Shown in pieces: positions 48,685 through 59,760 of a DNA stretch of 64,000 nt (position 1 is its first letter; each line of letters opens with the position of its first letter). Below the pieces are notes generated by a model, which worked only from the letters and a program-made list of their open reading frames with translations, made no database searches and was not told the origin of the DNA. Source of the stretch: Glossina fuscipes (lineage: Eukaryota; Arthropoda; Insecta; Diptera; Glossinidae); NCBI RefSeq assembly GCF_014805625.2, contig NW_023998564.1, forward strand, positions 2,176,257-2,240,256, in the 5' to 3' direction. A program made the translations under genes and the position numbers.

Positions 48685-49451
48685 CTAATTACGAGCACGT
48701 AGAAGACGGACAAGGTATTTTGTTTTCAAACAAAAAAAGAAGAAGCGTAGTACACAACAACAGACCGTAGATGTGAATACGAATTTGGTAATGTTGTTTG
48801 GATATGGTATGGATTGTCAATTGATTGTTGCAATGTGTGTGATATCAGTATTTTACAGAAAAAATTAGTAGTTTGTTTTTTGATTTAATACAGAGTTCAG
48901 AAGAGAAAAAAAATTTTTCTATGTTAGATTCGTTGTTGAAAGCAGCAGCAGCAATTAAACTAATTGTTAAACAAAGGCTTGTGCTTAAAGTAATGAAGGT
49001 GTAATGAGTGGCAATCAGTATTAGCGAACGTAGCAGCATGCGTTTTCAGAAGTAACAATTCAATATAATCTGTATCTTATAGTAAAATATTATTGCGCTT
49101 TTTATACATTTAGAAGCACTTATTATAATATTTGGGAAATTTAAGCAACACTTCGCGCTCATAATTTGATTACAAGGGGTACATGTATTTTAAATCATTT
49201 TTGAAATAACCTATCACTTTGCAGATTATATAATTAAAGCGGAGCAAAAATGTTAAAAATAACAAACTGTTTTATGTTACAATTAAGTTCGCATGAAAAG
49301 GCAGAAGGATTAAAAATGATTTCAATCAATTTAATACTTTTTTTATATTCTATAGTGAAGGGTTTTTTATTAAAGATTCCTCTCAACGGTCACATTCTAT
49401 TTATTATTTCTGTTAGAACACTTTCTATAATTTCCCTAAAATTAACGAATA

Positions 49452-49685
49452 TATGCCGGAGAAGCCGAGTGGATAAGAGCCGCGACTATCAAGTCAGTGT
49501 CCGGGGATCAAATATCAAATGCGATCGATATTTCTTTGCTCGTAGCTACGGTGTGTGCTCAGTCGGTAAAGGCATAACACTTGTCGATTGGACACACAAG
49601 TGCTACGCCACGGGCACTACCGCCCTATTTCTTACTCTTTCCGGCCTTTTCCTTCTAATAGTCACCGTCCTACACGAATAAATTT
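49452..49685 (+). repeat. tRNA-derived SINE copy
   Basis: GAGAAGCCGAGTGGATAAGAG (A box close to the Ser/Leu tRNA form) and, further on, GGGGATCAAATATC in the B-box position. The body blocks GTGTGCTCAGTCGGTAAAGG and GTCGATTGGACACACAAG match the 20.2 and 35.2 kb copies. Antisense within the Zasp52 intron. Confidence 0.75.
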
Positions 49686-49811
49686 TTCGAAATTAAATTA
49701 TCGAAGAGATGGCTGTTCTTCATAATATCGACTAGGCGATAAATTCATATTATTATTCATTCTCTCCCGTAAGGCTCTCATATTCTCGTCATTCCAGGCT
49801 AATTCCAAGTA

Positions 49812-49923
49812 CAGGCATCCCTCGCTTATCAGGGTACATCTGGCATGATTTAAATAAAAGTTTGTATAACAAGGTTTTGATTTAACACGATACGATCAAA
49901 CCGCATCAAGCGAGGGACGAATG
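49812..49923. mobile_element. Miniature inverted-repeat element, pogo-like
   Basis: 112 bases flanked by TA on both sides. The left end is CAGGCATCCCTCGCTT; the right end, read inward, is CATTCGTCCCTCGCTT. The CAGG.AT.CCTCG start recalls pogo/Tigger ends, from memory. Too short to code; a non-autonomous element. Confidence 0.7.
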
Positions 49924-50699
49924 TACAATCTTTTCATAAAACATTCAATTAATCTTCTCTAGCGACTGTAAACGAAAATCAGACCGCTGCTGTCAGAGCT
50001 ACACCTGACTTTGATTAAAAATTTGTATAATACGTACCTGTTTGGAAAGGGAAAATTTGTCTATTTTCATAAGATGATACGAGGAAAAGTATAATAATTA
50101 ATGTCATAACATAATAATATTAAAAGAAGAAGATAAGAATGAGATCCCACTTATGGAGAAACCCTTCATAAGAAAAAAAGAAATTATTACAATTATGCAG
50201 ACAACTTTCGTTAATTTTTATTTGAAGTAAAACATGTAATGAATCAAACATTGAAAGAGAAAATAATTGGGAAAGATATTCAAATCATTCAACCATATTT
50301 TTAATTAAAAACAAGAGTATTTAGTAAACGCCTCTTTTTTAGAGGTTCGATGGAGTACAGGATAGAAAGTACCGATATACCAAATGGAAGGCAAGATTCG
50401 CTGGAGGCTTTTCACATTCAACAATAGGAGTTACCTACAGTTATGGGGGAAGAAAATGTATAGAACAGATAATTTAGTTTACAAAGAAATTTTTTAGATA
50501 TTCGTTAGTACTTAAAGCGGAAAACATTATGATACGTTAGTTCAAGTAAATTACAAATAGGTTCGCTTATTACGTATATGTTTCCATAGCATATCCCCCT
50601 TCCTCTGCAAACAAACGATGACAGAAAGGTGTTCTACGCGCTAAGCACCTCACTGATTTAATCACCCAATTTTTGCTTGATGTGGACGCACGTTTTATT

Positions 50700-50925
50700 A
50701 TGCTGAACTTGTCTGTCCGTCTATCTCTCTGTCAGCCCATCGTGTTTGTTTTTTTTCAACCTAAAGGTTGCAAATTTTCGAGATATTTCGATAAAATTTG
50801 GTACATCGACATATTTTTGCTTCAGGACGAACGGTATTGAAACTGGTTCGAATCGAGCCGCACTCTCTGGATAAAGCCTTATGTTGAAAAGTCGTTACAT
50901 GAATAGCTTTAGGGTGGGAAAGGGT
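50700..50925 (-). repeat. Dispersed repeat family A, copy 4
   Basis: Minus-strand blocks in order: TAACGACTTTTCAACATAAGG, TTCGAACCAGTTTCAATACC, AAATTTTATCGAAATATCTC, GATAGACGGACAGACAAG. The fullest copy in this window. Confidence 0.62.
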
Positions 50926-52264
50926 ACTGGCTTAACTTTTAAAAATCAATTCAACTTGATCTATTCAATAACTAACAAGAAAGAAAATCATAGGGATACT
51001 GTCAGACTGACCTATTTACCGATCAAAAGTATATAGAAACATTTCGTGGTCCTTACAGGTCAGTTTTCAATTACTTTACAAAGCCCTTATGATGAAAAAG
51101 ATAATGAACAGTATTTCTTACTTATCTCGGCATGGGGGTAAGGAAAACCTCCTGTTATGTATACTTCCTTTTTACCCATAACTGCAGACTCTTTCGTTTA
51201 TAAATAATTATATATAGTTTCATTACTTTTGTACTGAATATGTATTTTTTCATAAACTGAAACTCGTTTGTATACGATTTCTTTACATGTATACTAGTTA
51301 ATTTCAACGTGAATGCGAACAAATTTCGTGAATGGTGTGTTGCCATCAATTTCTATTTCTGTTTAACAACTTTTTCACACCTAACTTCGCAATGACCCTT
51401 ACTCTTATTTTGAAAGTCAAACAGATGGAAATTGTGTACAGATAGCCTGCAATTCACATTAATGTAAATGAAACGTATACAAATATGATATATGCGACCT
51501 GCTTTGAGACGAATCCTTGATACCCGTATTTGAAAATTAGGATTGTTCTGTTTTCGGATCAAGGTCTTAAATTTGACATTATAATATTGGAATTTTCGGG
51601 GTTTCGGGTTAGTTACTAAAAGTAATGTGGGTTAATTGTTTTTCAGCAGGCATTTAAGGAAACTTCCCGGGATATATGGACGAACAGTGCACCGGGATAT
51701 ATACCAATAACGGTCAACTTTACAGACGCGCAAGTTCTTAAAAAATTTCGTGATTGCAGATAGCAACATCCAGCGAAATATAAAGAGGAACGAATAAAGA
51801 AATAAAAATTCGGCTATGCATTCTTTTATTTTCAAAACTGCCTCGCTTTGGAAAATGGATATCAATCTTCAGCTAAAACAATTTTTACTGCTGAGACGGG
51901 CAAGGATTGTTATGGCAACAAAGACTACATAGGATAAATATATCAGTAATACTTAATATATAGACTGTAACGACTGGAATATCAAATCTAGGACATCCTT
52001 ATTAATTATACATCCCATAAATATGGAAAAGAAAAATTACGACCGTACGCAATTGTACAACGAATGGTGCAAATTATGAATGCACTTGTATTGAAATTTA
52101 CTTTTACTACCATCGTACAGCAATGCACCTCTGTTACAGTTGTTGTCAGTTTCCGTTTCCTCTCTGGTTATTCTTTTTTCTTTATTATATTACATTTAAT
52201 TTAACATTTTTTTATACATGTAAGCAACGCAGGCGTTCACACGCATACACAAAAGTTTCTTAAA

Positions 52265-52680
52265 AAATGTTATATATGTATATACATATACATAGATATA
52301 TAAATATATATGTATAACATATATGTATATGTAGTGTTTGTATGTGTGGAAATTAATAAATTTATTGTATCAATATTGAAGGATATTCAACTTTATAAGC
52401 AAATAAAAATACATACGAAGGGATATGCATCTAGGCGTGTGTATGTATACATATCCATAACCGTATATATAAACATATGTATATACCTATACATACGTTT
52501 GTAGATATGTATATATGTGTAATTGTATATGTAAAGATGATAAATACACAATTATGTAAATAAGCCTTCATTTTTGCGTATACAATAAATATCAACACGA
52601 ATATAAGTACACACACATATATATACAAATATATATACAGTAACATACAGACCATCCATACACAGCAAGAACAGAGTAGA
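52265..52680. repeat. TATA/ATG-rich low-complexity tract
   Basis: Repeated TATGTATATAC and ACATATATAT units with no gene. Open frames here are artefacts of simple sequence. Confidence 0.8.
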
Positions 52681-52999
52681 AGTGTTGACAACTTTATTTG
52701 CACCTAAGGTTTTGAAGAAACAGTAACTACGCATACATATGTACATACGCATAATAAGTCACGGTTTAAAAAAACAATTTTCTTACAAAGTGTTGCTTAA
52801 ATTATTTTAAAGCGATTTCCACTAAACTCTGGGGTGTTTTTAAAATTTTTTTTTTTGAAAGGAGAATGCGGTTTAAAAGGCAGAGAGAGACAGGGCAAGA
52901 TAGATAGCAGGTATATAGCAAGTTGCGTTTTTTTGTGTTCTGTTTTAGTATTTTGCAAATAAAAAAGAAATTAATTTTCAATTTGCTAAAGGAGTTTAC

Positions 53000-53158
53000 C
53001 TTTATTATAGTAGTTGTTTTTGTAGTTAAACTCTTTATTATAAGAAACAGGCATAACAGTAAATCTATTGGCCCCGAAATTGGGAGTTTTTTTGTATTGT
53101 GTTGTTGCGTAATTGCTGCTATAGTTGCTGTTGTGGTACATTGATTGAACTTTGCGAC
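53000..53158 (-). CDS. Zasp52: Zasp52 cassette exon (53 codons)
   Basis: 159 bp, divisible by three, phase 1 to 1. It runs from acceptor AAAAACGAAG (first AG after a T/UG-rich tract) to donor AATAAAG|GTAAAC. It completes the Gly codon opened by the exon ending at 53579 and encodes a Tyr/Asn-rich segment, GRKVQSMYHNSNYSSNYATT then PNFGANRFTVMPVSYNKEFN. It can be included or skipped before either alternative LIM exon without changing frame. No known domain. It resembles, from memory, the GR.V segment that follows VGQQ in Drosophila Zasp52. The exon rests on splice sites, phase and length, not on transcripts. Confidence 0.72.
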
Positions 53159-53206
53159 CTTCGTTTTTGTTGTGGGATATGTTATAACATTCGTAGGGGT
53201 TTCGTA

Positions 53207-53235
53207 TACACACAAACACACACACACACACAAAA
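53207..53235 (-). promoter_or_regulatory. UG-repeat tract upstream of the cassette exon
   Basis: In the transcript this reads as repeated UG, the type of site bound by CELF/Bruno-family splicing regulators (known for muscle splicing in flies). A role here is inference from position only. Confidence 0.4.
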
Positions 53236-53486
53236 AAATATATATATATAAATATAAAAGACAAGCATTTTTAACTTCAATTCATAGATTATTAAAAAAA
53301 AAAAAAAATAAAATTTTCTTTTACTTTTCGCTACAAATTAAAACTTTGAGACGAATTCATAACAAGTCTTTCTCTAAACGATCCGTTAATTAGTTTGTTA
53401 TTTTAATAGTTGTTTCTTAAGTAGTTTGGTATAAATTTTTCCTCTTGTTTTATAAATCACATTTTTATAATTTAATGGAATATTTA

Positions 53487-53521
53487 TACATATATATATA
53501 TATATATATAATATATTAATA
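53487..53521. repeat. (TA)n microsatellite
   Basis: About 33 bases of alternating TA inside the Zasp52 intron. Confidence 0.9.
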
Positions 53522-53578
53522 TTATATTCTATTTATTTGTGCACATATATATACAAATATTCTACATAGCAAGCTTAC

Positions 53579-53756
53579 CTTGTTGTCCTACATTGCTACG
53601 AGGCAATGTGGCGTAAGGATTGCTAATTGGCTTCGATTGGGTCGGTGGGGGTGCCGATGCACTCCATTGTTGAGGTTGCGGTGGATAAATAACTGATGAT
53701 CTTGGAGTGGTAGTCGCTGGTATAGCACCAAATGGACGTACGTATCCTTGGCTGAC
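53579..53756 (-). CDS. Zasp52: Zasp52 exon with NPYATLPRSNVGQQ
   Basis: 178 bp. Acceptor TTTAAAACAG, donor CAACAAG|GTAAGC. Phase 0 in, phase 1 out. It encodes VSQGYVRPFGAIPATTTPRS and, at its end, SKPISNPYATLPRSNVGQQ. The QGY.RPFGA and NPYATLPRSNVGQQ segments match the Drosophila Zasp52 linker downstream of the first LIM domain, as I remember it, and fix the gene's identity independently of the LIM exons. The phase 1 donor is compatible with the cassette (53158), the giant exon (48684) and the variant-b exon (44266). Confidence 0.93.
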
Positions 53757-55819
53757 CTGTTTTAAAGAAAACAGAAAACAATATATGCTTAAGAAATGAG
53801 AAAATATGCTTTTTTTTAAAGTAAAGTTTAAAGATCAATTATATTTATACAAATTTAAGTTCTTTTTGACATTTCTTAAAAAAAAAGGAAATATTTGCTT
53901 ACTTTGAATACTCAACCTATAACAAAGCGCTTTTGTACTAAACAAAGTTTGTTATTATGTTGATAGCGCATTGAATAAACTATCAAAGACTGCAGCTTTA
54001 AATTCTAAATAAATTTTGCAACCATGTTTCCTAATTACGAAGTATATGTACATATATATCTAGCCTTTATAAACAAGGGAAGGTATACCTTTTAAAATAT
54101 TTAATCTTGTCTCTGTTTCTTTGACGTTTTTATATTTATTCTACACTGATTTAAATCATGCCGACTTTATTCCCGATGCTGATATACAAGTCGACTCCAC
54201 CTAAAAATCCATTTTATTTCCGAAAATTCCCTATACGACCTGTCAAAATCTTACGTCACTACGACCATTGGTTACCCTACCTTTACTTTCAAAAAAAGGA
54301 AAAGTGCGATTTTCGGGCCTTGATTAAACTTTGCTCCTGGATCGGAGAAAACACCTTTCACACTCAACCTCAGAACGCATTGGCAGGAAAACTGTCACGG
54401 TAACTATTTGCCGTGGAAACTAATAGCATGTAACCTGGCGATTATGAACTGTATCATACAGACAGAATTTGTAGCAAGGGTTTATCGTGGGTTCCTGCCT
54501 GAAAGGCTTAACCCCACGGTGGCCCAAGCCACATTAAGCGTATTACGCCCCCTGGCGAGTTAGACAATCCCCACAGAGTAGGCGCCTATACAACACCAGA
54601 GTCCAGAACGGTTTATTGTGTATGGAACAATGAACCCCACTCTGGTCAGTGGTGAGGCCTAGCTGCACTCAAATTGTTCCACTTTGGCTAGGAACTTGCC
54701 AACCACAACCGCCACGAGTACTCCCCGAAGGGCCGCACCCAAGCAGACAATTACAATCGGCAATAAAAGTAACCACTTCGCATAAAACATTAAAACTTAT
54801 TCTCATTAATCAAAAACGGATATTGTAAGAGATAGCTGACATTTTAAAGATATAAAAAGATAATGTATTCATGATTAGATGTGAGCAGTAAGCCATGGGA
54901 AATCATTTTTCCAAAAGAGCGTAGAATTTAATCAAAGTGGAACAAAAATATCAATGTGCTACTCATTCGGAACTCTGTTTGGAGCTACTTTACCAAAATA
55001 GAACGGACTACCCCGCGTTATATGGTGATGGATTAGACGTGGGCTCATTACCATCCCCTTGAATCGGCAATTCGGTAGCTGCAGAGATCCCAGTGAAAGC
55101 TTTGCAGGGAATCCCCCAATTGAAATAAAATATCAGATCAAAGGTCGTAATAAAAGCTCGGTTAGAACCCGTTCCGAAAAGTTCGAATTGTTCGCAAATT
55201 ACACCCAGTCTGGCCGAAACTACATAAATACAGATAACCGGATTTACGATTCCACGGCGGCGGGAAACAACTTGCGAATGCAAGATATCTTTATCCCCGA
55301 CCATAAAAACACAAAGAACCGTATAATGCATCGTTTTCGTGTAGGATAGTGCGAATTACTTGCATTATAAGAGACATGATTGCACGAAGTTCAGTTTTTC
55401 CATCCCACTTTTTGTAATGGTGACCTTCTCAATAACAGGCAACAGACGAGTCAATGAATGTGGATTTCTCGTTTGTTGAAGAATACATATATGTGTATCG
55501 AGTGCGTATTGTTTCCGTCTTCTCTTTCTCTTCAACGATATTTGATTTTATTTTAATTAATATTTTTTGATCTCAATAAATTACATTTTAACTATAAAAA
55601 TATTAAAAATAACTAATGATACATGAAATTATAAAAAAAATTTTTTTTTTAAATTTAAAAATATTGAGAAATAAACTTTTGTTATATAAAACACAATAGG
55701 CATGCATTTTAGTATATTTTATAGCCGTGCAATTGACATAACGTATACAACAAAAACAATAACAATAATAATACGTTTAAGCGTTAAGCGTTTAATGTTT
55801 GCTGTTGATTGACACTTAC
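53757..55819 (-). other. Zasp52 intron (2.1 kb) with GC-richer block
   Basis: From donor GTAAGTG (55819) to acceptor (53757). It contains a GC-richer block at about 54.13-55.37 kb described separately. Confidence 0.8.
54130..55370. repeat. GC-richer block, probably transposon-derived
   Basis: Composition shifts from AT-rich intron to near-balanced for about 1.2 kb, with blocks such as CCACGGTGGCCCAAGCCAC and CCCCGAAGGGCCGC. Open frames on the + strand (54158-54403 and 55059-55349) and on the minus strand (55331-55008) are unrecognised, and no transposase or RT motif is seen. A retroelement 5' or 3' region is the likeliest explanation. Confidence 0.4.
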
Positions 55820-57025
55820 CTTGTAATTAACATTCGATCCCTTGCCGGGAGGTACGACGCTACGTATAACATTACCCGTTAATGTAACATATTCAAATGG
55901 TTTATCGCCATTATCGGCGGAGGTAATATTCGATGGCATCGTAGCCATTGTAGGGAACATTTCGTTAGTAGCGTTGGTGACGGTCGTGCAGTTGCTGTTG
56001 CAGTTACTATTAACCGAATCTCTTACTTTATCTACTTGTGATGAACTAACTATTATAGATGTTGATGCGTTCGGTGCAACAACCTGGCATGAATCAAATT
56101 TCAATTGATTATTGAAAGATGCGGCCAAAGCGGCCACACTTGTATTGTTTGCCGACGATGGTGTCGGTAATAATGAAGGTGATATAAATGGTTTAGGACT
56201 TTCGTTTCTAATGTATGTTTTAATGTTATGATTTTTTGTTTCCAATTGTTGTTTTAAAGTGCTATTGTTGTTATTAACGCTATTGTTACCAATAGTGTTA
56301 GTGTCATAGTGTTGTGTTAATAATTTATTTGAATATTCTTTTAAAAATTTATTATAGACTTTTTGTGTGAATGGCTGCTCTTGCTGTTGTTGCCGTTGTG
56401 ATTGGAGATGCTGTTGTTGTTGTTGCTGCTGCTGCTGTTGACCATCATTGCTTTTATTATATACATTCAATTCATTTTCATTTTGTTTCTGCAGCAGTTG
56501 TGCATTGCTATTATTGTGACGCTGCTTCAGCGAATTCATACATAGAGCATTGTCCGACTCAACGGTTAAAGGGGGTGGTGGAGGTACTGGTGGCATTGAG
56601 ATATAATTAGAGCCATCAGCTAAACCACCACCGCCGCCATTACCACTGCAGCCGCTGATTGTGCCACCCCCCCCATGGCCTAACGATGATGAAGATGATG
56701 ACGTTTGCCTTGAGTGTATGGGTGAACTGCCAAAACGATCCAATGACAAAGTTGATGCTGTCGTTTCATTATGCTGTTGCTGATTACAATTGTACGGTAA
56801 AGGCGATAGGGACTGAGAGGAATTGGTGATATTGGAGCCCGTGGATAATGATGATAAACTACTATATGTACGTGTATGCTGATTGTGAAGTTGTTGTTGC
56901 TGTTGTTGTTGTTGTTCTGTTGTGATATTTACTGTATTCGGATATGTTTGATTTTCGTATTGTTGCAATTGTGTCGGCGATGGCGGTGGTGGCAGTGGTA
57001 AGTCTACAATAGAATTGTCTTCATG
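55820..57025 (-). CDS. Zasp52: Zasp52 long linker exon, polyQ/N-rich
   Basis: 1206 bp, exactly 402 codons, phase 0 to 0. Acceptor ATTTAAACAACAG, donor TACAAG|GTAAGT. Starts HEDNSIVDLPLPPPPSPTQL; has polyglutamine runs near residues 40-50 and 205-220, a Ser tract, a Gly-rich stretch, a PPVPPPPPL motif near residue 160 and Asn runs. It ends in a conserved-looking DKPFEYVTLTGNVIRSVVPP and GKGSNVNYK that joins in frame to VSQGYVRPFG. The PFEYVTLTGNVIRSV..PGKG segment matches what I recall of Drosophila Zasp52. Being symmetric, the exon or its upstream part could be skipped. The acceptor is the least certain boundary, since its pyrimidine tract is weak. Confidence 0.85.
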
Positions 57026-57580
57026 CTGTTGTTTAAATATTATCATCGAAAAATCGTAGGTGCGCACAACATACACCAGCGTTGGTACATGTTAGCAGAT
57101 AGAGTATGGTACAAACAGAAGCAAGCGATAGCAGAAAAAAAAAATTTTTTTTTTAAATTTTTTTCGCGAATGAATGCAAATTATAATTAATTATTATGAT
57201 GAGCGTGTAAGCGTGTTGAAGCTTAAATATGAGAAATCATGACAGTGTATCGCCTATACTCTAAAGATTGATTAGCTTTATAACATGCTCGATACTTTAG
57301 TTGGTTCTAAATATCAGTCGGTAAAAATTCTGATCGCTTAATTTAATCTTGACTAATATTTAAAACGTTGCCGTAAGCCTACCGGTAAAACTGTAACGCA
57401 TGTATTTGGACAAATGCATATAAATTGTATGACGGATGGATTTACTAATTGAATTTTTTCCTGTTCGTTTCAGTTCATATGTCATATAACAGTCAGTCAT
57501 TCGTGACACTAATCAATATTTTTCGTTTCTATTTTTTCTTAATGAAAAAATAAATCAGAACAGATATCTCAATATAAACG

Positions 57581-57602
57581 CATATATATATGTATACATA
57601 TA

Positions 57603-57639
<37 letters not shown>

Positions 57640-57640
57640 A
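57581..57640. repeat. (TA)n microsatellite
   Basis: About 60 bases of TA-rich repeats with a few ATG units. Confidence 0.9.
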
Positions 57641-59589
57641 GTTCATTTCATGTCAACTAACAGTGCCAAGTTTTCTCGATACGGAAACCGATTCACCTGG
57701 CGTCTATTTGTCGCTCTTTTTAATTTTTTTTACAACGATTTTCAAAATTATCGCAAACACTCTTAAGAATAGAATTAATTCCGGTATTTATTTATAAACT
57801 GCTATTTAATAACTTTAGTTTGGTTATGAAGTACAATTAAATATAAGTTTCTTTCTTTTAATAAAAATCTTTTTAAATACCCTCAGCTTTTACGGAGATT
57901 ATTAGGTCAAGGTCACTGACTTTCAAACACAAAGGAAGACTTTTTGAAGAGTTTTATACAAAAGTTTAAAAATCTTGAAAAAATCCAATTTAGCCACCCA
58001 CTGTCAACATCAAAGCACTCATGGAAGAATTCCGGTAATTTTTTTAAAAATATTTTAATTATTCTATAACTAGTTATGTAATTTTATTAGCACTAAATAA
58101 AAAAAAATTACAAAAACCTAATAATTTGTTTGCTTGAAAGTTTAACAATAATATTTTCCAAGTTCGTTTAAAATAGAGTTCGTAATTCAGCCTAAAATAT
58201 ATCAAAAAACCAAAAAAAAAATATTATATATAAGAAACGAAGAACTCGGAGCAGAATGCGTCGTTTTCGCCAAGCGATTGAACCGTATTTACGTGAATTA
58301 GAACGAAAGTAAAAAATCAAACTAAACGTATATTGACAATATATACTACATAATGCTATCCGCAGGTATCAACCAAAAAAGATGTGTTCACAAATAGCTC
58401 GACAACAGATAACTTCCGTTTAACGAAGTACCCAAGAATCGCATGTCATTATCTTACAAAAAAGAAGGAAAAAACTCTCTTAAGTAGTATTACTATTGCA
58501 TACCGGAGGAAACGAAAAACTGTCCCCAAATAATTTTTTCTAAGTGAACATTTCATTTTTTGAATTAAATTATATCCGCGTTATACTAAGTTAACGTTTA
58601 GATATAAATAAGTACACTTATCCTTCGACTTACGTAGAACTTTTTCTAAACGCTTTGTAACAAGTTTACTATTACAGTAAAAAATTTCATCTTTTAAACG
58701 ACATTTTATTCGCATTATTTTAACTTATTTTTCATATAAGTAGATAAGTATGTCTTTCCTTTTAATTTTTGTATACGACTTTATTTTTCAACTCGTCACT
58801 CAACGCTGGATGGAATTTATGAAAAACTGGTTTAAACCTCACATATTTTCAATGCCCATAATCTTTAACATAAAGACTGATTAAAATGATATTAAAATCG
58901 TCCTGCTGTAAGACTTCCCTACTAAACATTAAGACTAGTGCTGCTTGGTCCCCTGCTTTGTCGATATGGTGGAATTAAAATTTTATCGTAAATAGTGGCC
59001 GTACTATTTTCTGACTGAACATGAAGATGATCCTGACGAACAGCGTTTCAGAAATATTTTCACAAGATCTTTCACAAGTTGTAGACATAGATATGAAAGA
59101 GTTGTCAGCAGTTTCTCCGAGGTTTAGTTTTAATTTCTCCCATATTGCGGACGTGCAAATAGCCAAATCACATCGAATTTTCAATCTCACATTTTTCATC
59201 AATCGGAAAGTGTGCGGAATTTCTGATTCGTTTCCTCCTTTTTGCGACTATGGTAAGTCAGCAAAAATAGGATCAAAACGAGCGCTTTTGTTAGAAATAG
59301 GCGTATAACATGGGCATCTCGAAAACTAGGCCACGTAAGAAAAAAGGGATTCTAAGCATTTAGAAATATATTCATATAAATAAACGTCACCGAAAAGGTT
59401 TGGAAAATTACATGCTTTATAACCATCTTTTTATAACCTCAAATATTGAAAAGTGCTTAGTAGTTCTAGTATTAATTCTTCTTAGTTGTCAAAAAATTGT
59501 TCCATCTTTTTTTTAATGCGGCGAATCGATCAGTGCGTATCATCTACTCATGTAACACGGTAGCGGTCAGGAAAAAGCGAAGAAAGGGA

Positions 59590-59760
59590 AGATATACGTA
59601 TATCGGGAGGTGACCGCAGTCCAGTGTATGTTTACAATCGATCACTAATTGAGTGCCCACTGTATCTCCACCAAACTAGAAGTCTACCGCGCAGAGATTT
59701 GCACCGGCGAACGCATATTTTGTTAGACGCAACTCTTATCTACCCATTTACTTTTGCAGA
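59590..59760 (-). repeat. tRNA-derived SINE, degenerate copy
   Basis: On the minus strand: GTAGATAAGAGTTGCGTCTA, CGCCGGTGCAAATCTCTG (B-box position), GCGCGGTAGACTTCTAGTTTGG, GTGGGCACTCAATTAGTG. These align in order to the 20.2 kb copy. Confidence 0.6.

Larger units (their letters stand above)
48685..52999 (-). other. Zasp52 intron (4.3 kb) with SINE, MITE and repeat copies
   Basis: Between the cassette exon donor (52999) and the giant-exon acceptor (48685). Contains a repeat family A copy (50.7-50.93 kb), a 112-base TA-flanked MITE (49812), a SINE (49.45 kb) and TA-rich DNA near 52.3-52.6 kb. No further exon recognised, although short cassette exons could be missed. Confidence 0.75.
53159..53578 (-). 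other. Zasp52 intron with UG and UA repeats (420 bp)
   Basis: In transcript sense it contains a (TA)n tract (53487-53521) and a (GU)n tract (about 53207-53235) about 50-75 nucleotides before the cassette acceptor. Confidence 0.75.

Noticed and set aside
45098..48702. Many + strand open frames opposite the Zasp52 giant exon
   Set aside because: Shadow frames of a low-complexity coding exon; no motif, no splice or start context of their own.
52431..52752. Hydrophobic frames in the 52.4-52.8 kb tract
   Set aside because: Translation of TATGTATA/ACATATA simple repeats.
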